Shown piece by piece: positions 1 through 7,864 of a stretch of DNA of 64,000 nt. The position numbers and the translations under genes were made by a program. Numbering within the stretch: the stretch's first letter is position 1; the number at the start of each line of letters is the position of its first letter. The stretch covers positions 20,465-84,464 of the forward strand of contig JAQUND010000003.1 of the NCBI GenBank assembly GCA_028717785.1, read 5' to 3'. A model generated the notes under the pieces. It was not told the DNA's origin, did not search any database, and saw only the letters and a program-made list of their open reading frames with translations. Origin of the DNA: Candidatus Nanoarchaeia archaeon (GTDB lineage: Archaea > Nanoarchaeota > Nanoarchaeia > SCGC-AAA011-G17 > JAFCDX01).

Positions 1-255
1 TATGAAGGATTAGCTCATGTCTTTATAGAAAAAGTAGCACAAGTGACTGATACAAAGAACGATCTTATCAAGATAGCATCTGAAATATTAACAGGCTGCC
101 CAGTATCTACCAGTGTAGAGGATTGGCAATTACCAAAGTATGTGTCTGGTCGACAACTTTATCTTATTCAGCAGCGATTAGATGCATTGGACTCATGGCT
201 CAAGTCGATGTGTATTAAAGTAAGAAATGTCGCAGATGCTGCAAAGCTGAAGTGA
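1..255 (+). CDS. 3' end of an unrecognised gene
   Basis: The reading frame is open from the first base of the window to the TGA at 253, so this is the C-terminal 84 residues of a gene that begins upstream; the in-frame GTG at 43 is probably internal. The visible part is mostly helical and hydrophilic, with no motif I recognise. The next gene follows after 28 bases in the same direction. Confidence 0.55.
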   Translation, partial: YEGLAHVFIEKVAQVTDTKNDLIKIASEILTGCPVSTSVEDWQLPKYVSGRQLYLIQQRLDALDSWLKSMCIKVRNVADAAKLK

Positions 256-283
256 TAGTAAATAGTTAGGATAATTTAAAAAT

Positions 284-1933
284 ATGAATGATTTATTGAA
301 AAAAAATCTCGATATGTTACGTCCTTTAATATACATTATTACTGAAGAAGAGGACGTTTTAATAAAAGACATATATGAAAAAGTTAAAGATGATAATGAT
401 ACAGATATTTTTATTTATAAGACAACTACAGGTATTTTATCGTACGAAGTTTATAAAGACAATACAAATAATTTTTCTGATACAAAAACAATGCCTATAC
501 ATTCTGCTTTAAATGAAATTCAAAATCACCAATCAGACGAAAAAAGATTAATTTATTTGTTGCTAGATGTAGATCATCATTTTCAAGAGACTCAATCAGC
601 AAATTTTCAAAATATCAGGAAATTAAAAGATATTGTTTTAAATATTTATAAAGACTATGAACATGTAAAAACAGTAATAATAATTTCGTCTTCACTTATG
701 ATATCGTCTAAATTACAAAGATATTCTGAAGTTATTTTTTATGATTTACCAAGTGTAGAAGCGATAGAAGAAAAAGTAAAGGATGTTTTTGACAAATATA
801 ATTCTGTTGTAGAAAGTAAATCTCAGTTTATTCCTGTTGAAGTTGATGAGTCTGTAAAAAATGTTTTGAAGGGTTTGACTTTATTTGAAGTCGAACAAAT
901 AACAATGGCGTCTCTTGAAAAAAAGTTGCCATTAAATGTAGAAGAAATTAATTTGTATAAGAAAACTATTTTAAGAAAAACAGATTTGCTTGATGCAATA
1001 GAGACAAATGTGACTTTCGAACAAATTGGAGGTCTTTCAAAAATAAAACGTTGGTTCGAAAAACGCGTTGGTATATGGTCTGATGAAGCGTCAAGGTTGA
1101 AAATACCTACTATTAAAGGTGTTATGGTGTTGGGTGTTACAGGTTGTGGAAAGTCTTTATTGTCTAAAGCAATTGGTAATTATTGGGGATTGCCTTTGAT
1201 ATCTTTTAGTCCTGGTAAAATTTTTTCGTCTAGAGTTGGAGAAAGTGAAGCAAGACTTTCAAAAGCTCTTAAGATTATAGAAAGTATAGCACCTGTAGTT
1301 ATTGTTATAGACGAGATAGAAAAACAGTTTGCTGGAAGTCAGAGTTCTACTTTTAGTGATGCAGGTACTACGGCACGTTTTATTGGCACGTTTCTTACTT
1401 GGTATGAAGATTGTACTTCGCCTATTTTTGTAGTGTCAACATGTAATGATATACGATATTTGCCTCCTGAATTAATTTCTAGATTTGATGATAAATTTTT
1501 TGTTCCATTACCCTCTTCTTCTGATAGAGCTTTGATTTATGATATTCATATTAGAAAAACAGGAAGAAATCCTGAAGAACTTGGTTTGAATTTGCAAGAA
1601 CTTGCATTAAAAAGTTCTTATTTTACAGGAAGAGAGATAGAGCAAGTCGTAAAAGCTAGTCTAATAGAAATGTGGTATGAACAGAAAAATACAGGAAAAG
1701 AAATTCAATTAGAACAAAAACATTTTTTAGAAGTTCTTGATGCTAAAGTTCCCATTCAAAAAACAAAACAAGAAGAATTAGATTATTTAGTTCAGTGGGT
1801 AGGTTGGGATAATGATAAGAAAGAGGGCATAAGAGCTAATTATGCTAGTGAAAGAGAAGACGATATTGATGCGCTATTTAATGAAATTTTATCAAAACCG
1901 AGTGTTTTAGGTAACGACAAAAGAAATATATAA
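284..1933 (+). CDS. AAA+ ATPase, Ycf46-like
   Basis: A 549-residue AAA+ ATPase. The N-terminal ~240 residues match the non-ATPase lead domain of Ycf46-type proteins. The AAA core follows with the entry motif IGGLSKIKRWF, Walker A GVTGCGKS near residue 283, Walker B VIVIDEIEK near 345, and a sensor/arginine-finger segment around PPELISRFDDKF. It resembles FtsH/Ycf46-family ATPases without a protease domain and has the usual family length. Such proteins remodel protein complexes in the cytoplasm; the substrate is unknown. The start is the first ATG after an AGGA stretch. An acidic tail after residue 490 is unlike the family and may be phage-specific. Confidence 0.85.
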   Translation: MNDLLKKNLDMLRPLIYIITEEEDVLIKDIYEKVKDDNDTDIFIYKTTTGILSYEVYKDNTNNFSDTKTMPIHSALNEIQNHQSDEKRLIYLLLDVDHHFQETQSANFQNIRKLKDIVLNIYKDYEHVKTVIIISSSLMISSKLQRYSEVIFYDLPSVEAIEEKVKDVFDKYNSVVESKSQFIPVEVDESVKNVLKGLTLFEVEQITMASLEKKLPLNVEEINLYKKTILRKTDLLDAIETNVTFEQIGGLSKIKRWFEKRVGIWSDEASRLKIPTIKGVMVLGVTGCGKSLLSKAIGNYWGLPLISFSPGKIFSSRVGESEARLSKALKIIESIAPVVIVIDEIEKQFAGSQSSTFSDAGTTARFIGTFLTWYEDCTSPIFVVSTCNDIRYLPPELISRFDDKFFVPLPSSSDRALIYDIHIRKTGRNPEELGLNLQELALKSSYFTGREIEQVVKASLIEMWYEQKNTGKEIQLEQKHFLEVLDAKVPIQKTKQEELDYLVQWVGWDNDKKEGIRANYASEREDDIDALFNEILSKPSVLGNDKRNI

Positions 1934-1955
1934 ACAATTTAAGATTGATTATAAA

Positions 1956-2195
1956 ATGATAAATAAAGGAAGAAAATGTTTAGTTAAAAGTTGTGAGAAT
2001 GGTGCATTTTGTAAGGGTTATTGTTCAAAGCATTATCAACAAATAAAATTTAATGGAAAAATAAAAGAAGAAAATAATGTTGTAGTAAAAGGGTTTTGTA
2101 AAAATCTTGGTTGTGGACAAAAAGTTTTTGCAAAAGGATTATGTCAAAGTTGTTATACACGTTCTAGATTGTCAGGTAATAAAAATGGCATATAA
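1956..2195 (+). CDS. small protein with two zinc-binding modules
   Basis: A 79-residue protein made of two copies of a short Cys-rich module, each with two cysteines followed by Cys-x3-Cys-x2-His or Cys (CKGYCSKHY in the first copy, AKGLCQSCY in the second). This spacing suggests one structural zinc per copy, as in small nucleic-acid-binding phage proteins. The function is not recognised. Its end overlaps the start of the next gene, so the two are probably translated together. Confidence 0.6.
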   Translation: MINKGRKCLVKSCENGAFCKGYCSKHYQQIKFNGKIKEENNVVVKGFCKNLGCGQKVFAKGLCQSCYTRSRLSGNKNGI

Positions 2196-2715
2196 TGAGT
2201 GGATAGTTGAAGCTTTACAACATAGGGGAATAACATTAAATATTGATGGTTCATTAGAAGTGTGTTTTGTAGGAAAAAAATCTCAACACGTTACAGACCT
2301 TGATACAGCAATAAGACAACAAAAACATATTATAGATCAACAAAAAGACGAACAAAAAGAAAATGAAGAAATTGGCAAGTTAATGAAATTGTTTCATAAT
2401 ACTGTTGTAAATATGTCAAAAATGACAATAAAAGAATTTACAGTCGAAAAAATGGTAAATTATAAAAGTTATCTGATAACTATTTTAGACAATATGTTAA
2501 GAAAACGAGAAGATCTTAGAAAAGATGGCTGTTCAAGGTTACAAAAAGTAATGAGCATGATAGAAAAAAAGAACATTCCTGCTGCTAATTTAGCAAGTCA
2601 AGCTGCTTTAGATAGAATGAGGAAACGTTGGTTAGTTAACGAAAAGGTAATAGATAAATCTTTAGCAAGACTTGAAGCATTAAAAGAATTAAAAAATAGT
2701 TTACAAAACAAGTGA
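2185..2715 (+). CDS. hypothetical coiled-coil protein
   Basis: I chose the ATG at 2185, which overlaps the end of the zinc-module gene; an in-frame GTG at 2107 would put 26 residues inside that gene. The resulting 176-residue protein begins MAYNEWIVEALQ. A charged, Gln/Lys/Glu-rich stretch at about residues 38-60 is probably a coiled coil, and the rest is helical. No enzyme motif is visible. It lies between the AAA+ ATPase region and a YhaM-like nuclease. Confidence 0.6.
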   Translation: MAYNEWIVEALQHRGITLNIDGSLEVCFVGKKSQHVTDLDTAIRQQKHIIDQQKDEQKENEEIGKLMKLFHNTVVNMSKMTIKEFTVEKMVNYKSYLITILDNMLRKREDLRKDGCSRLQKVMSMIEKKNIPAANLASQAALDRMRKRWLVNEKVIDKSLARLEALKELKNSLQNK

Positions 2716-2778
2716 ATTAAAGTAGATTAGTAATAATTCCATACGTGAGGATAACTTTAAATAATAGCGAGCAAAAAA

Positions 2779-3702
2779 ATGGAATTTGAACCTGGAAAAT
2801 TTATTTTAGGAAAATTTTTAATTAGAAAAATAACAATTGTTAAAGAAATAGAACTTGAACTTGAACATATAAATGATAAAACTATTTTAAAAGCTATAAT
2901 AAAAGACAATATAGATAAATTTATTTTAAATTATTTTGTTGGAGATAAAGTTTTTTGTAAAGGAAAAGTATCGACTTCTTCGCAGACACATGGATCGAAA
3001 TATATTGAACTAGTCTATATTACAAAAAATCTTGAAGAAGATGTGTTATCGACAAGTGCGAAGAATGAAACAAAAACTATATGTTTAGAGCGTTATATAC
3101 AGAGGTTTGATGAGATAGTTGAAGGAATTAAAGATGTAGATTATAAGTCAGTCATTATTAATTGTTTTAACGATGACGTGAAAGAGTTATTTTTTTCTTA
3201 TCCTGCTTCTCAAAGTCATCATCATAATTACACTCACGGTTTATTACAACATTCAATCGAAGTTGTCGATATTTGTTTATTATTAGCAGATTATTTTGGC
3301 GATTTTAATAAAGACTTGCTTTCTTGCGCTGGTTTGATTCATGATATAGGTAAATTAAAGTCTTATGATATTGAAGATATGAAAGTTATTAAGTCTAATT
3401 GGGAATGTTTACTTGGACATCTTCCCATTTCGTCGCTTTTTGTTTCTAAAATAGTTCCCGAAAATATAGATTCTAATAAAATCATGCTTCTTTATCACAT
3501 GATTTTGAGTCATCATGGAAGGTTAGAGTGGCATAGTCCAGTTGTACCAAAGACAAAAGAAGCTTTTATTTTACACCAAGCTGATCTTATAAGTTCGTCT
3601 TATAAAACTATAAATTTTCTTAATTATAAGAATAATTGGAGAATTGAAGACAATACTAATAAGAATGAGTTTTCTAATAAAACATGGTATAAAGAAAGCT
3701 AG
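2779..3702 (+). CDS. YhaM-like 3'-5' exoribonuclease (OB + HD domains)
   Basis: A 307-residue protein with the YhaM layout: an OB-fold N-terminal half (about residues 1-90) and a C-terminal HD phosphohydrolase domain. Metal ligands are visible as HHHNYTHGLLQH, the paired HD in LIHDIGKL near residue 188, and LSHHGRLEW further on. YhaM enzymes trim single-stranded RNA, and in some cases DNA, from the 3' end and are about 314 residues long. A second, more typical copy lies at 53740. The next gene starts four bases after the stop. The HD assignment is firm; RNA as the substrate follows from the family. Confidence 0.8.
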   Translation: MEFEPGKFILGKFLIRKITIVKEIELELEHINDKTILKAIIKDNIDKFILNYFVGDKVFCKGKVSTSSQTHGSKYIELVYITKNLEEDVLSTSAKNETKTICLERYIQRFDEIVEGIKDVDYKSVIINCFNDDVKELFFSYPASQSHHHNYTHGLLQHSIEVVDICLLLADYFGDFNKDLLSCAGLIHDIGKLKSYDIEDMKVIKSNWECLLGHLPISSLFVSKIVPENIDSNKIMLLYHMILSHHGRLEWHSPVVPKTKEAFILHQADLISSSYKTINFLNYKNNWRIEDNTNKNEFSNKTWYKES

Positions 3703-3705
3703 TCT

Positions 3706-4614
3706 ATGTTACCTCAGAAAAAGATAGAGACATTTCCTATTGATACTTTGTTAGAAGAAGATGATACAAATATTATTTCAAAGTATATTAATCCTCATGT
3801 TAATTGTGTTTGTTGTAATCTCCCTGAAATAGCAATAAAAATAAATAAAGCTTATCTTGCTGGATCGTCATATAAACAGATTGTTGAAGAATATTCTGGT
3901 GAAGTTCTTCTTGCAACAGGAAAAAATTTAGAACTGTCTACAGTGTCAGAACATTTTACAAAACATTTCGAATGTACTGGAGCTGCTATAGCAGAGTTTA
4001 ATAGGAAAATGGGATTTTCTAATTTACCTGTTGTTGAACAAAACGAAATGAAAGATATTTTTTCTGTATTAACTAATAGGAAAGTAAATGATTTAGAGTT
4101 ATTAGAACTTTCTATGAGGGAACAGATTAAAAGATTACAAGAACTTGAAAAAATAAAAAAAGACAGGATAAGCGAAGGAAGAACGTTTAATTTAGAAAAT
4201 TTGATCATGAAGCAAGAAACAATCATGAACAATATGCAAATGAATGTTATTTCTAAACTTAAAATGTTATCTAAAGCTGTTCTTCAAACTAAACAAGCTG
4301 AATTTTTTGACAGACAATTACAATTTTTAGACTCTAAAACAGCTGATTATTTAGGGTTAAAATCTGACGATATAAATCCTGCTCTTTATCATGAAGCAGA
4401 ATGTACTTATTTGAAAGTAGTAATAGAGAATATTATAAAAAGAATAAAGAGTGCAGTAGATATTTCTTTGTCAATAGATCAACATGAGAAAGCAATGTTT
4501 TATAAAGAGTTTCAAAAAGAGCTTTCTGGAATAGAGGACGATATTGATAAGGAATTTGAGATTAGATTGAAAGATCTAAAAGAAGTAAGAGTGAAAAGCA
4601 ATGACAATGTTTAA
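3706..4614 (+). CDS. hypothetical protein, helical, N-terminal CxxC
   Basis: A 302-residue protein I do not recognise. Residues ~30-36 contain VNCVCCNLPE, a possible metal or disulfide site. Residues ~45-85 (AYLAGSSYKQI and onward) look like a helix-turn-helix, and the remainder is a long charged helical region. The HTH followed by a helical rod is reminiscent of small terminase or other phage DNA-adaptor proteins, but I have no motif to prove it. Its 3' end overlaps the next gene by 14 bases. Confidence 0.55.
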   Translation: MLPQKKIETFPIDTLLEEDDTNIISKYINPHVNCVCCNLPEIAIKINKAYLAGSSYKQIVEEYSGEVLLATGKNLELSTVSEHFTKHFECTGAAIAEFNRKMGFSNLPVVEQNEMKDIFSVLTNRKVNDLELLELSMREQIKRLQELEKIKKDRISEGRTFNLENLIMKQETIMNNMQMNVISKLKMLSKAVLQTKQAEFFDRQLQFLDSKTADYLGLKSDDINPALYHEAECTYLKVVIENIIKRIKSAVDISLSIDQHEKAMFYKEFQKELSGIEDDIDKEFEIRLKDLKEVRVKSNDNV

Positions 4615-4888
4615 ATCGCCTAAAGGTGAAATTCCTGAGATAGATGTTACTAAATTAGATTTAATAATTTCTTTGTTATCTACATTTGAGTCAAATGATT
4701 TACACACAAGAAATGCAGTAAATTTTAGATACGATAAAAAAAGAGATTATGTTTTTTTAGATATAATGTCAATTCATAATGGTGAGAAAGTTGCAGATTG
4801 TGTTTTAGGTTTTGATAAAGAAAAAGTTTGCAATGTTTGCCAAAGCGTATTAGACTACTTTGAGACGAAAAATGAAAATGGCAAATGA
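4601..4888 (+). CDS. hypothetical small protein
   Basis: A 95-residue acidic protein that overlaps the end of the previous gene, so it is probably translationally coupled to it. The pattern suggests an alpha/beta fold ending in a helix that holds CNVCQSVLDYF. No family is recognised. The gene at 4892 starts four bases after the stop. Confidence 0.55.
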   Translation: MTMFKSPKGEIPEIDVTKLDLIISLLSTFESNDLHTRNAVNFRYDKKRDYVFLDIMSIHNGEKVADCVLGFDKEKVCNVCQSVLDYFETKNENGK

Positions 4889-4891
4889 AAA

Positions 4892-5656
4892 ATGTCAAAT
4901 GAAAAAAATTTTTTCGTATTAGGTTCAGACAAGTTTTCAAGACATATTAAAAAATGCTTGAAAGAAGATGGTCTAGATATAGACATAAACAATGTTTTAC
5001 CCAAATATTGTTTAGATACAGTTATAATACCTATATCTTATTTAGATATTGTTAATGGTTTCAATATCGATATTGTTCTTAAGAGAGATATTAAAAAAAT
5101 AATTTTAATCGAAAATGGTCCCGAAATATATCTGAATAGTAAAAACTCCCTTCCCTTTTCTGTATATACTCAGATTATACCTAAAAACGATATATGTAAG
5201 AAGTTTTTAGATATAGAAAAAAAAATAATAGAATCAAGAAAACAATATGTTATTTTTAGAACTTCTGAAATTTATGGAATTTCAATGCCAGAAAGTTTAA
5301 TAAATAAATTATTATTTCTTTCGTCAGCAGAATTAGAGAATTCAACAAGAGATTTTATTTATGATGGTGATGTTATAAACGCTATTGAAATTGCTTTAAG
5401 AAAAGAAGTAATTGGATTATTTGATGTTGCATTTGGACAATCTATTGATCTAAAAAATTTAGTAGAACTAATAAAAAAAATTCGTAAAACTGATATAAAT
5501 ATTATTTGGAAAAGAAAAAAAACGAATGTTTCGTTTAACTGCGATAATTTTAAATACTATAAATGGGAACCATTAATAGATTTAGAATTAGGGATTAAAA
5601 CACTATTAACTTTTTGGAGGAACTATGGCATATCAAGCGCCAGCAACAGCAAGTGA
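4892..5656 (+). CDS. divergent NAD-dependent epimerase/dehydratase-like protein
   Basis: A 254-residue protein whose second half matches extended short-chain dehydrogenases: YVIFRTSEIYG (the substrate strand), TRDFIYDGDVINAI (equivalent of the R-x-F-x-H-V-x-D element) and the C-terminal WEPLIDLELGIKTLL. The N-terminal Rossmann strand is present (FFVLGSDKFSRHI), but the usual GxxGxxG loop and the YxxxK catalytic pair are not clear. It may bind nucleotide-sugars without standard catalysis. Its last 32 bases overlap the next gene. Confidence 0.6.
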   Translation: MSNEKNFFVLGSDKFSRHIKKCLKEDGLDIDINNVLPKYCLDTVIIPISYLDIVNGFNIDIVLKRDIKKIILIENGPEIYLNSKNSLPFSVYTQIIPKNDICKKFLDIEKKIIESRKQYVIFRTSEIYGISMPESLINKLLFLSSAELENSTRDFIYDGDVINAIEIALRKEVIGLFDVAFGQSIDLKNLVELIKKIRKTDINIIWKRKKTNVSFNCDNFKYYKWEPLIDLELGIKTLLTFWRNYGISSASNSK

Positions 5657-5852
5657 AAGATTAGAAGGTCTTGGTGAACTTTATAATGAGTTTACTAATG
5701 AGTACGGACTTCTTGTTCAGAAAAACAAAAAAATTTCAGGGCATAGAGCAAGAAAAGCTTTGCTTTCAATAACAAAACTTGCAAGAATTATTAGGCAAGA
5801 TATCAATGAAGTTATTGCTGAGATTTCTAAGCCTGAAAAAAAAGAAAAATAA
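5625..5852 (+). CDS. histone H1/Hc1-like DNA-binding protein
   Basis: A 75-residue basic protein. The segment HRARKALLSITKLARIIRQD resembles the Hc1/histone-H1-like family of Bacteroidota, where a short coiled coil is followed by an AG-x-R-x-RKA helix and a basic tail. It would compact DNA. A good ribosome site (GGAGG) precedes the ATG inside the upstream gene. The neighbouring SSB and ParB-like genes fit a DNA-packaging or replication role. Confidence 0.55.
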   Translation: MAYQAPATASERLEGLGELYNEFTNEYGLLVQKNKKISGHRARKALLSITKLARIIRQDINEVIAEISKPEKKEK

Positions 5853-5873
5853 TAATTATGATAGGAGTTTTAG

Positions 5874-6227
5874 ATGTCTTTTAATGTCCCGACAATTAAT
5901 AAAATATCAATTACAGGTACTGTAATTTCTGACCCTCATATTGGATTAACTAACGATAAAAAAAATGATGTTGTTAATTTCAGGATTGCTTCGTGCAAAA
6001 AATTCAGAACAAATGAAGGATTAAAAGAAGAATATTGTTATGTTAGTGTTACAGCTTGGTTAAAATTAGCTAACCTCTGTAAAAATAATTTGAAAAAAAA
6101 CGACAAAGTTTATATTGAGGGCTCTTTACAAAGTAGAGAATTAAAAGACTCTAAAACTTCTATTGTAGAAATATTAGCAGACAGAATTCAAATTTTAACA
6201 CCCAAAAAAATAGTAATTGAGCAATAA
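5874..6227 (+). CDS. ssb: single-stranded DNA-binding protein
   Basis: A 117-residue OB-fold protein with the SSB order: NKISITGTVISDPHI, NFRIASCKKFR, YCYVSVTAWLKLANLC, KKNDKVYIEGSLQSREL and a final strand. It lacks the long acidic tail with the terminal DDIPF-like peptide that bacterial SSBs use to recruit partners, so it is a core-only form. It would coat single-stranded DNA during replication. The stop TAA shares its last A with the next ATG (TAATG). Confidence 0.85.
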   Translation: MSFNVPTINKISITGTVISDPHIGLTNDKKNDVVNFRIASCKKFRTNEGLKEEYCYVSVTAWLKLANLCKNNLKKNDKVYIEGSLQSRELKDSKTSIVEILADRIQILTPKKIVIEQ

Positions 6228-7063
6228 TGGAAAAAAATATAAAATTAGAAGAACTTGAACTAGAAAAAATCGAAATAATACCCACTTTCAATGTTAGAGA
6301 CAATAATGGGGGAAAAGATGAAGACAATGAATTAAAAGATAGTCTTCTAACAACAGAAGGCAACATACAGCCAATTATTGTGTGTAAAAAACAAGACAAA
6401 TATGAGCTCATAGCGGGTGAACGAAGATTACGTGGATTAAAGGATACGGGATTTAAAAAAGCTTTAGTTATCATATACGATAACTTGACAAACATACAAA
6501 AAATAGAATTAATGTTTAATGAAAACTTAGGTAGACGAAAACTATCTTGGCAAGAAGAACTAAAAGCACTAAAACGTTTAGAAAAAGCAGGTTTTGAAGT
6601 CAATGTTGAATTATTAAAACAACATTCTTTTAACCATGTGAAAATATCAAAATTATTAGAAGCTTTATTTGCTGTAAATGAATACCCAGAACTTCTTAAA
6701 GAAAAAACTTTAAATAGTTGCATCATAAAATACAGAAAAAACAAACGAGATGAAGAAGGAATTGACACAAATAAGAAAATAATTTCTAATAACAAATTAA
6801 ATTCTATTGTTATTGACGAACTCAAAGAAGAAGTCAATTACTATAAAAATAATGTATATGATACAATAAAAAAATTAGACCAAGCTGAACGTCTATTTAA
6901 TGGTGTGTGGCTAAAAAATGAAGTCATAGACTTAGTAAATTCAACAAGAATTTGTATAGATTTTGGAAAATTAGAAGAACAAAACAATGAATGTATTAAA
7001 TGCAAAAAAGAAACTAAAAAAACTTATGAAAAATGTTTACTTTATAGAGAAACAATGAAATGA
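6227..7063 (+). CDS. ParB-like (ParB/sulfiredoxin-fold) protein with C-terminal Cys cluster
   Basis: A 278-residue protein. Residues ~1-110 form a ParB/Srx domain: a target-site strand (EIIPTFNVRD), IQPIIVCKKQDKYELI and the hallmark AGERRLRGLKDTG. A helical linker follows, like the ParB HTH region, and the C-terminus has NECIKCKKETKKTYEKC, a likely zinc site. ParB-fold proteins may be CTPases or nucleases or act in segregation. The SSB neighbour suggests a replication or partition role, but no ParA and no parS-like array are visible here. The next gene overlaps by four bases. Confidence 0.75.
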   Translation: MEKNIKLEELELEKIEIIPTFNVRDNNGGKDEDNELKDSLLTTEGNIQPIIVCKKQDKYELIAGERRLRGLKDTGFKKALVIIYDNLTNIQKIELMFNENLGRRKLSWQEELKALKRLEKAGFEVNVELLKQHSFNHVKISKLLEALFAVNEYPELLKEKTLNSCIIKYRKNKRDEEGIDTNKKIISNNKLNSIVIDELKEEVNYYKNNVYDTIKKLDQAERLFNGVWLKNEVIDLVNSTRICIDFGKLEEQNNECIKCKKETKKTYEKCLLYRETMK

Positions 7064-7713
7064 ATCCAATAGTAATATTCTGTCTTACAGGAAAAGATTT
7101 TTCAGGTAAATTTTTAGATAGTTTTACTGAACTTATTGCATATTGTATGAACTCTAACATATCTTATGCTATTTCTCGAAAAGAATCTTCAGTAGTATAT
7201 TATGTAAGAAATAAATGTTTAGGTGGTGACGTTCTTAAAGGGGAAAACCAAAAACCATTTAATGGCAGAATAAATTATTCACATTTGATGTGGATTGACA
7301 ATGATATAGTTTTTTCGCCTCAACAATTTAAAAAACTTCTCGACCATAATCAAGATATAGTTTCAGGTGTATATATGATGGAAGACAGAATTCATTTTGC
7401 TACAGTAAAAAATTGGGATGAAGAAGTTTTTAAGAAAAACGGGTCTTTTGAATTTCTAAAACCAGAAGATTTAAAAAATAAAAACGAACTCATAAATGTT
7501 GCTTATACAGGTATGGGTTTTATATTAATAAAAAAAGGCGTTTTTGAATCTTTAAACTACCCATGGTTTGAACCCATTTTTCAAACAATAGGAACAGCTA
7601 AAGATTTTTGCGCTGAAGACGTTTCTTTTTGTTTGAAATCTAAAGAGAAAGGTTTTAAAATTTTTATCGACCCACAAATAAGAGTTGGCCACGAGAAAAA
7701 AATTGTCTTATAA
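7060..7713 (+). CDS. GT-A fold glycosyltransferase-like protein
   Basis: A 217-residue protein with a DxD-type metal site (MWIDNDIVF, about residue 82), the segment YTGMGFILIKKGVFE and a C-terminal acidic segment, CAEDVSFCLKSKEKGF, ending in PQIRVGHEKK. These are the usual elements of phage GT-A glycosyltransferases, which move a sugar from a nucleotide-sugar to DNA bases or surface glycans. Acceptor and donor cannot be told from sequence. It starts by a four-base overlap with the ParB-like gene. Confidence 0.75.
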   Translation: MNPIVIFCLTGKDFSGKFLDSFTELIAYCMNSNISYAISRKESSVVYYVRNKCLGGDVLKGENQKPFNGRINYSHLMWIDNDIVFSPQQFKKLLDHNQDIVSGVYMMEDRIHFATVKNWDEEVFKKNGSFEFLKPEDLKNKNELINVAYTGMGFILIKKGVFESLNYPWFEPIFQTIGTAKDFCAEDVSFCLKSKEKGFKIFIDPQIRVGHEKKIVL

Positions 7714-7807
7714 CATCCCGCTTTAATAGGTTCTTCTTTATTTTTTAAAATCTGATGTTTTTTTATGAGCTTTTCTATGATATAATTAATACAGATACAT
7801 CTTCCTT

Positions 7808-7838
7808 TTGGCAATTAAGAAATTTTAGACGATATTAG
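7808..7838 (+). promoter_or_regulatory. putative promoter, TTGGCA-N19-TATTAG
   Basis: TTGGCA at 7808 is followed 19 bases later by TATTAG inside GACGATATTAG. The same arrangement, with the same N19 gap and a CGATAT core, occurs at 47708 and 60595, each before a gene. A second candidate -10 (TATAAT at 7781) lies just upstream. A strong ribosome site, AAGGAGG, follows at 7851 and serves the large secreted protein. Confidence 0.45.
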
Positions 7839-7864
7839 AAGTATCACCTAAAAGGAGGTACGAT

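Noticed and set aside
2107..2184. GTG 2107 as the start of the coiled-coil gene
   Set aside because: It would put 26 residues inside the zinc-module gene. ATG 2185 gives the tight overlap seen elsewhere in the window.
6160..6837. 225-codon minus-strand frame opposite the ParB-like gene
   Set aside because: It is Ser/Phe/Leu-rich antisense of a Lys/Glu-rich helical gene that has a clear ParB motif.
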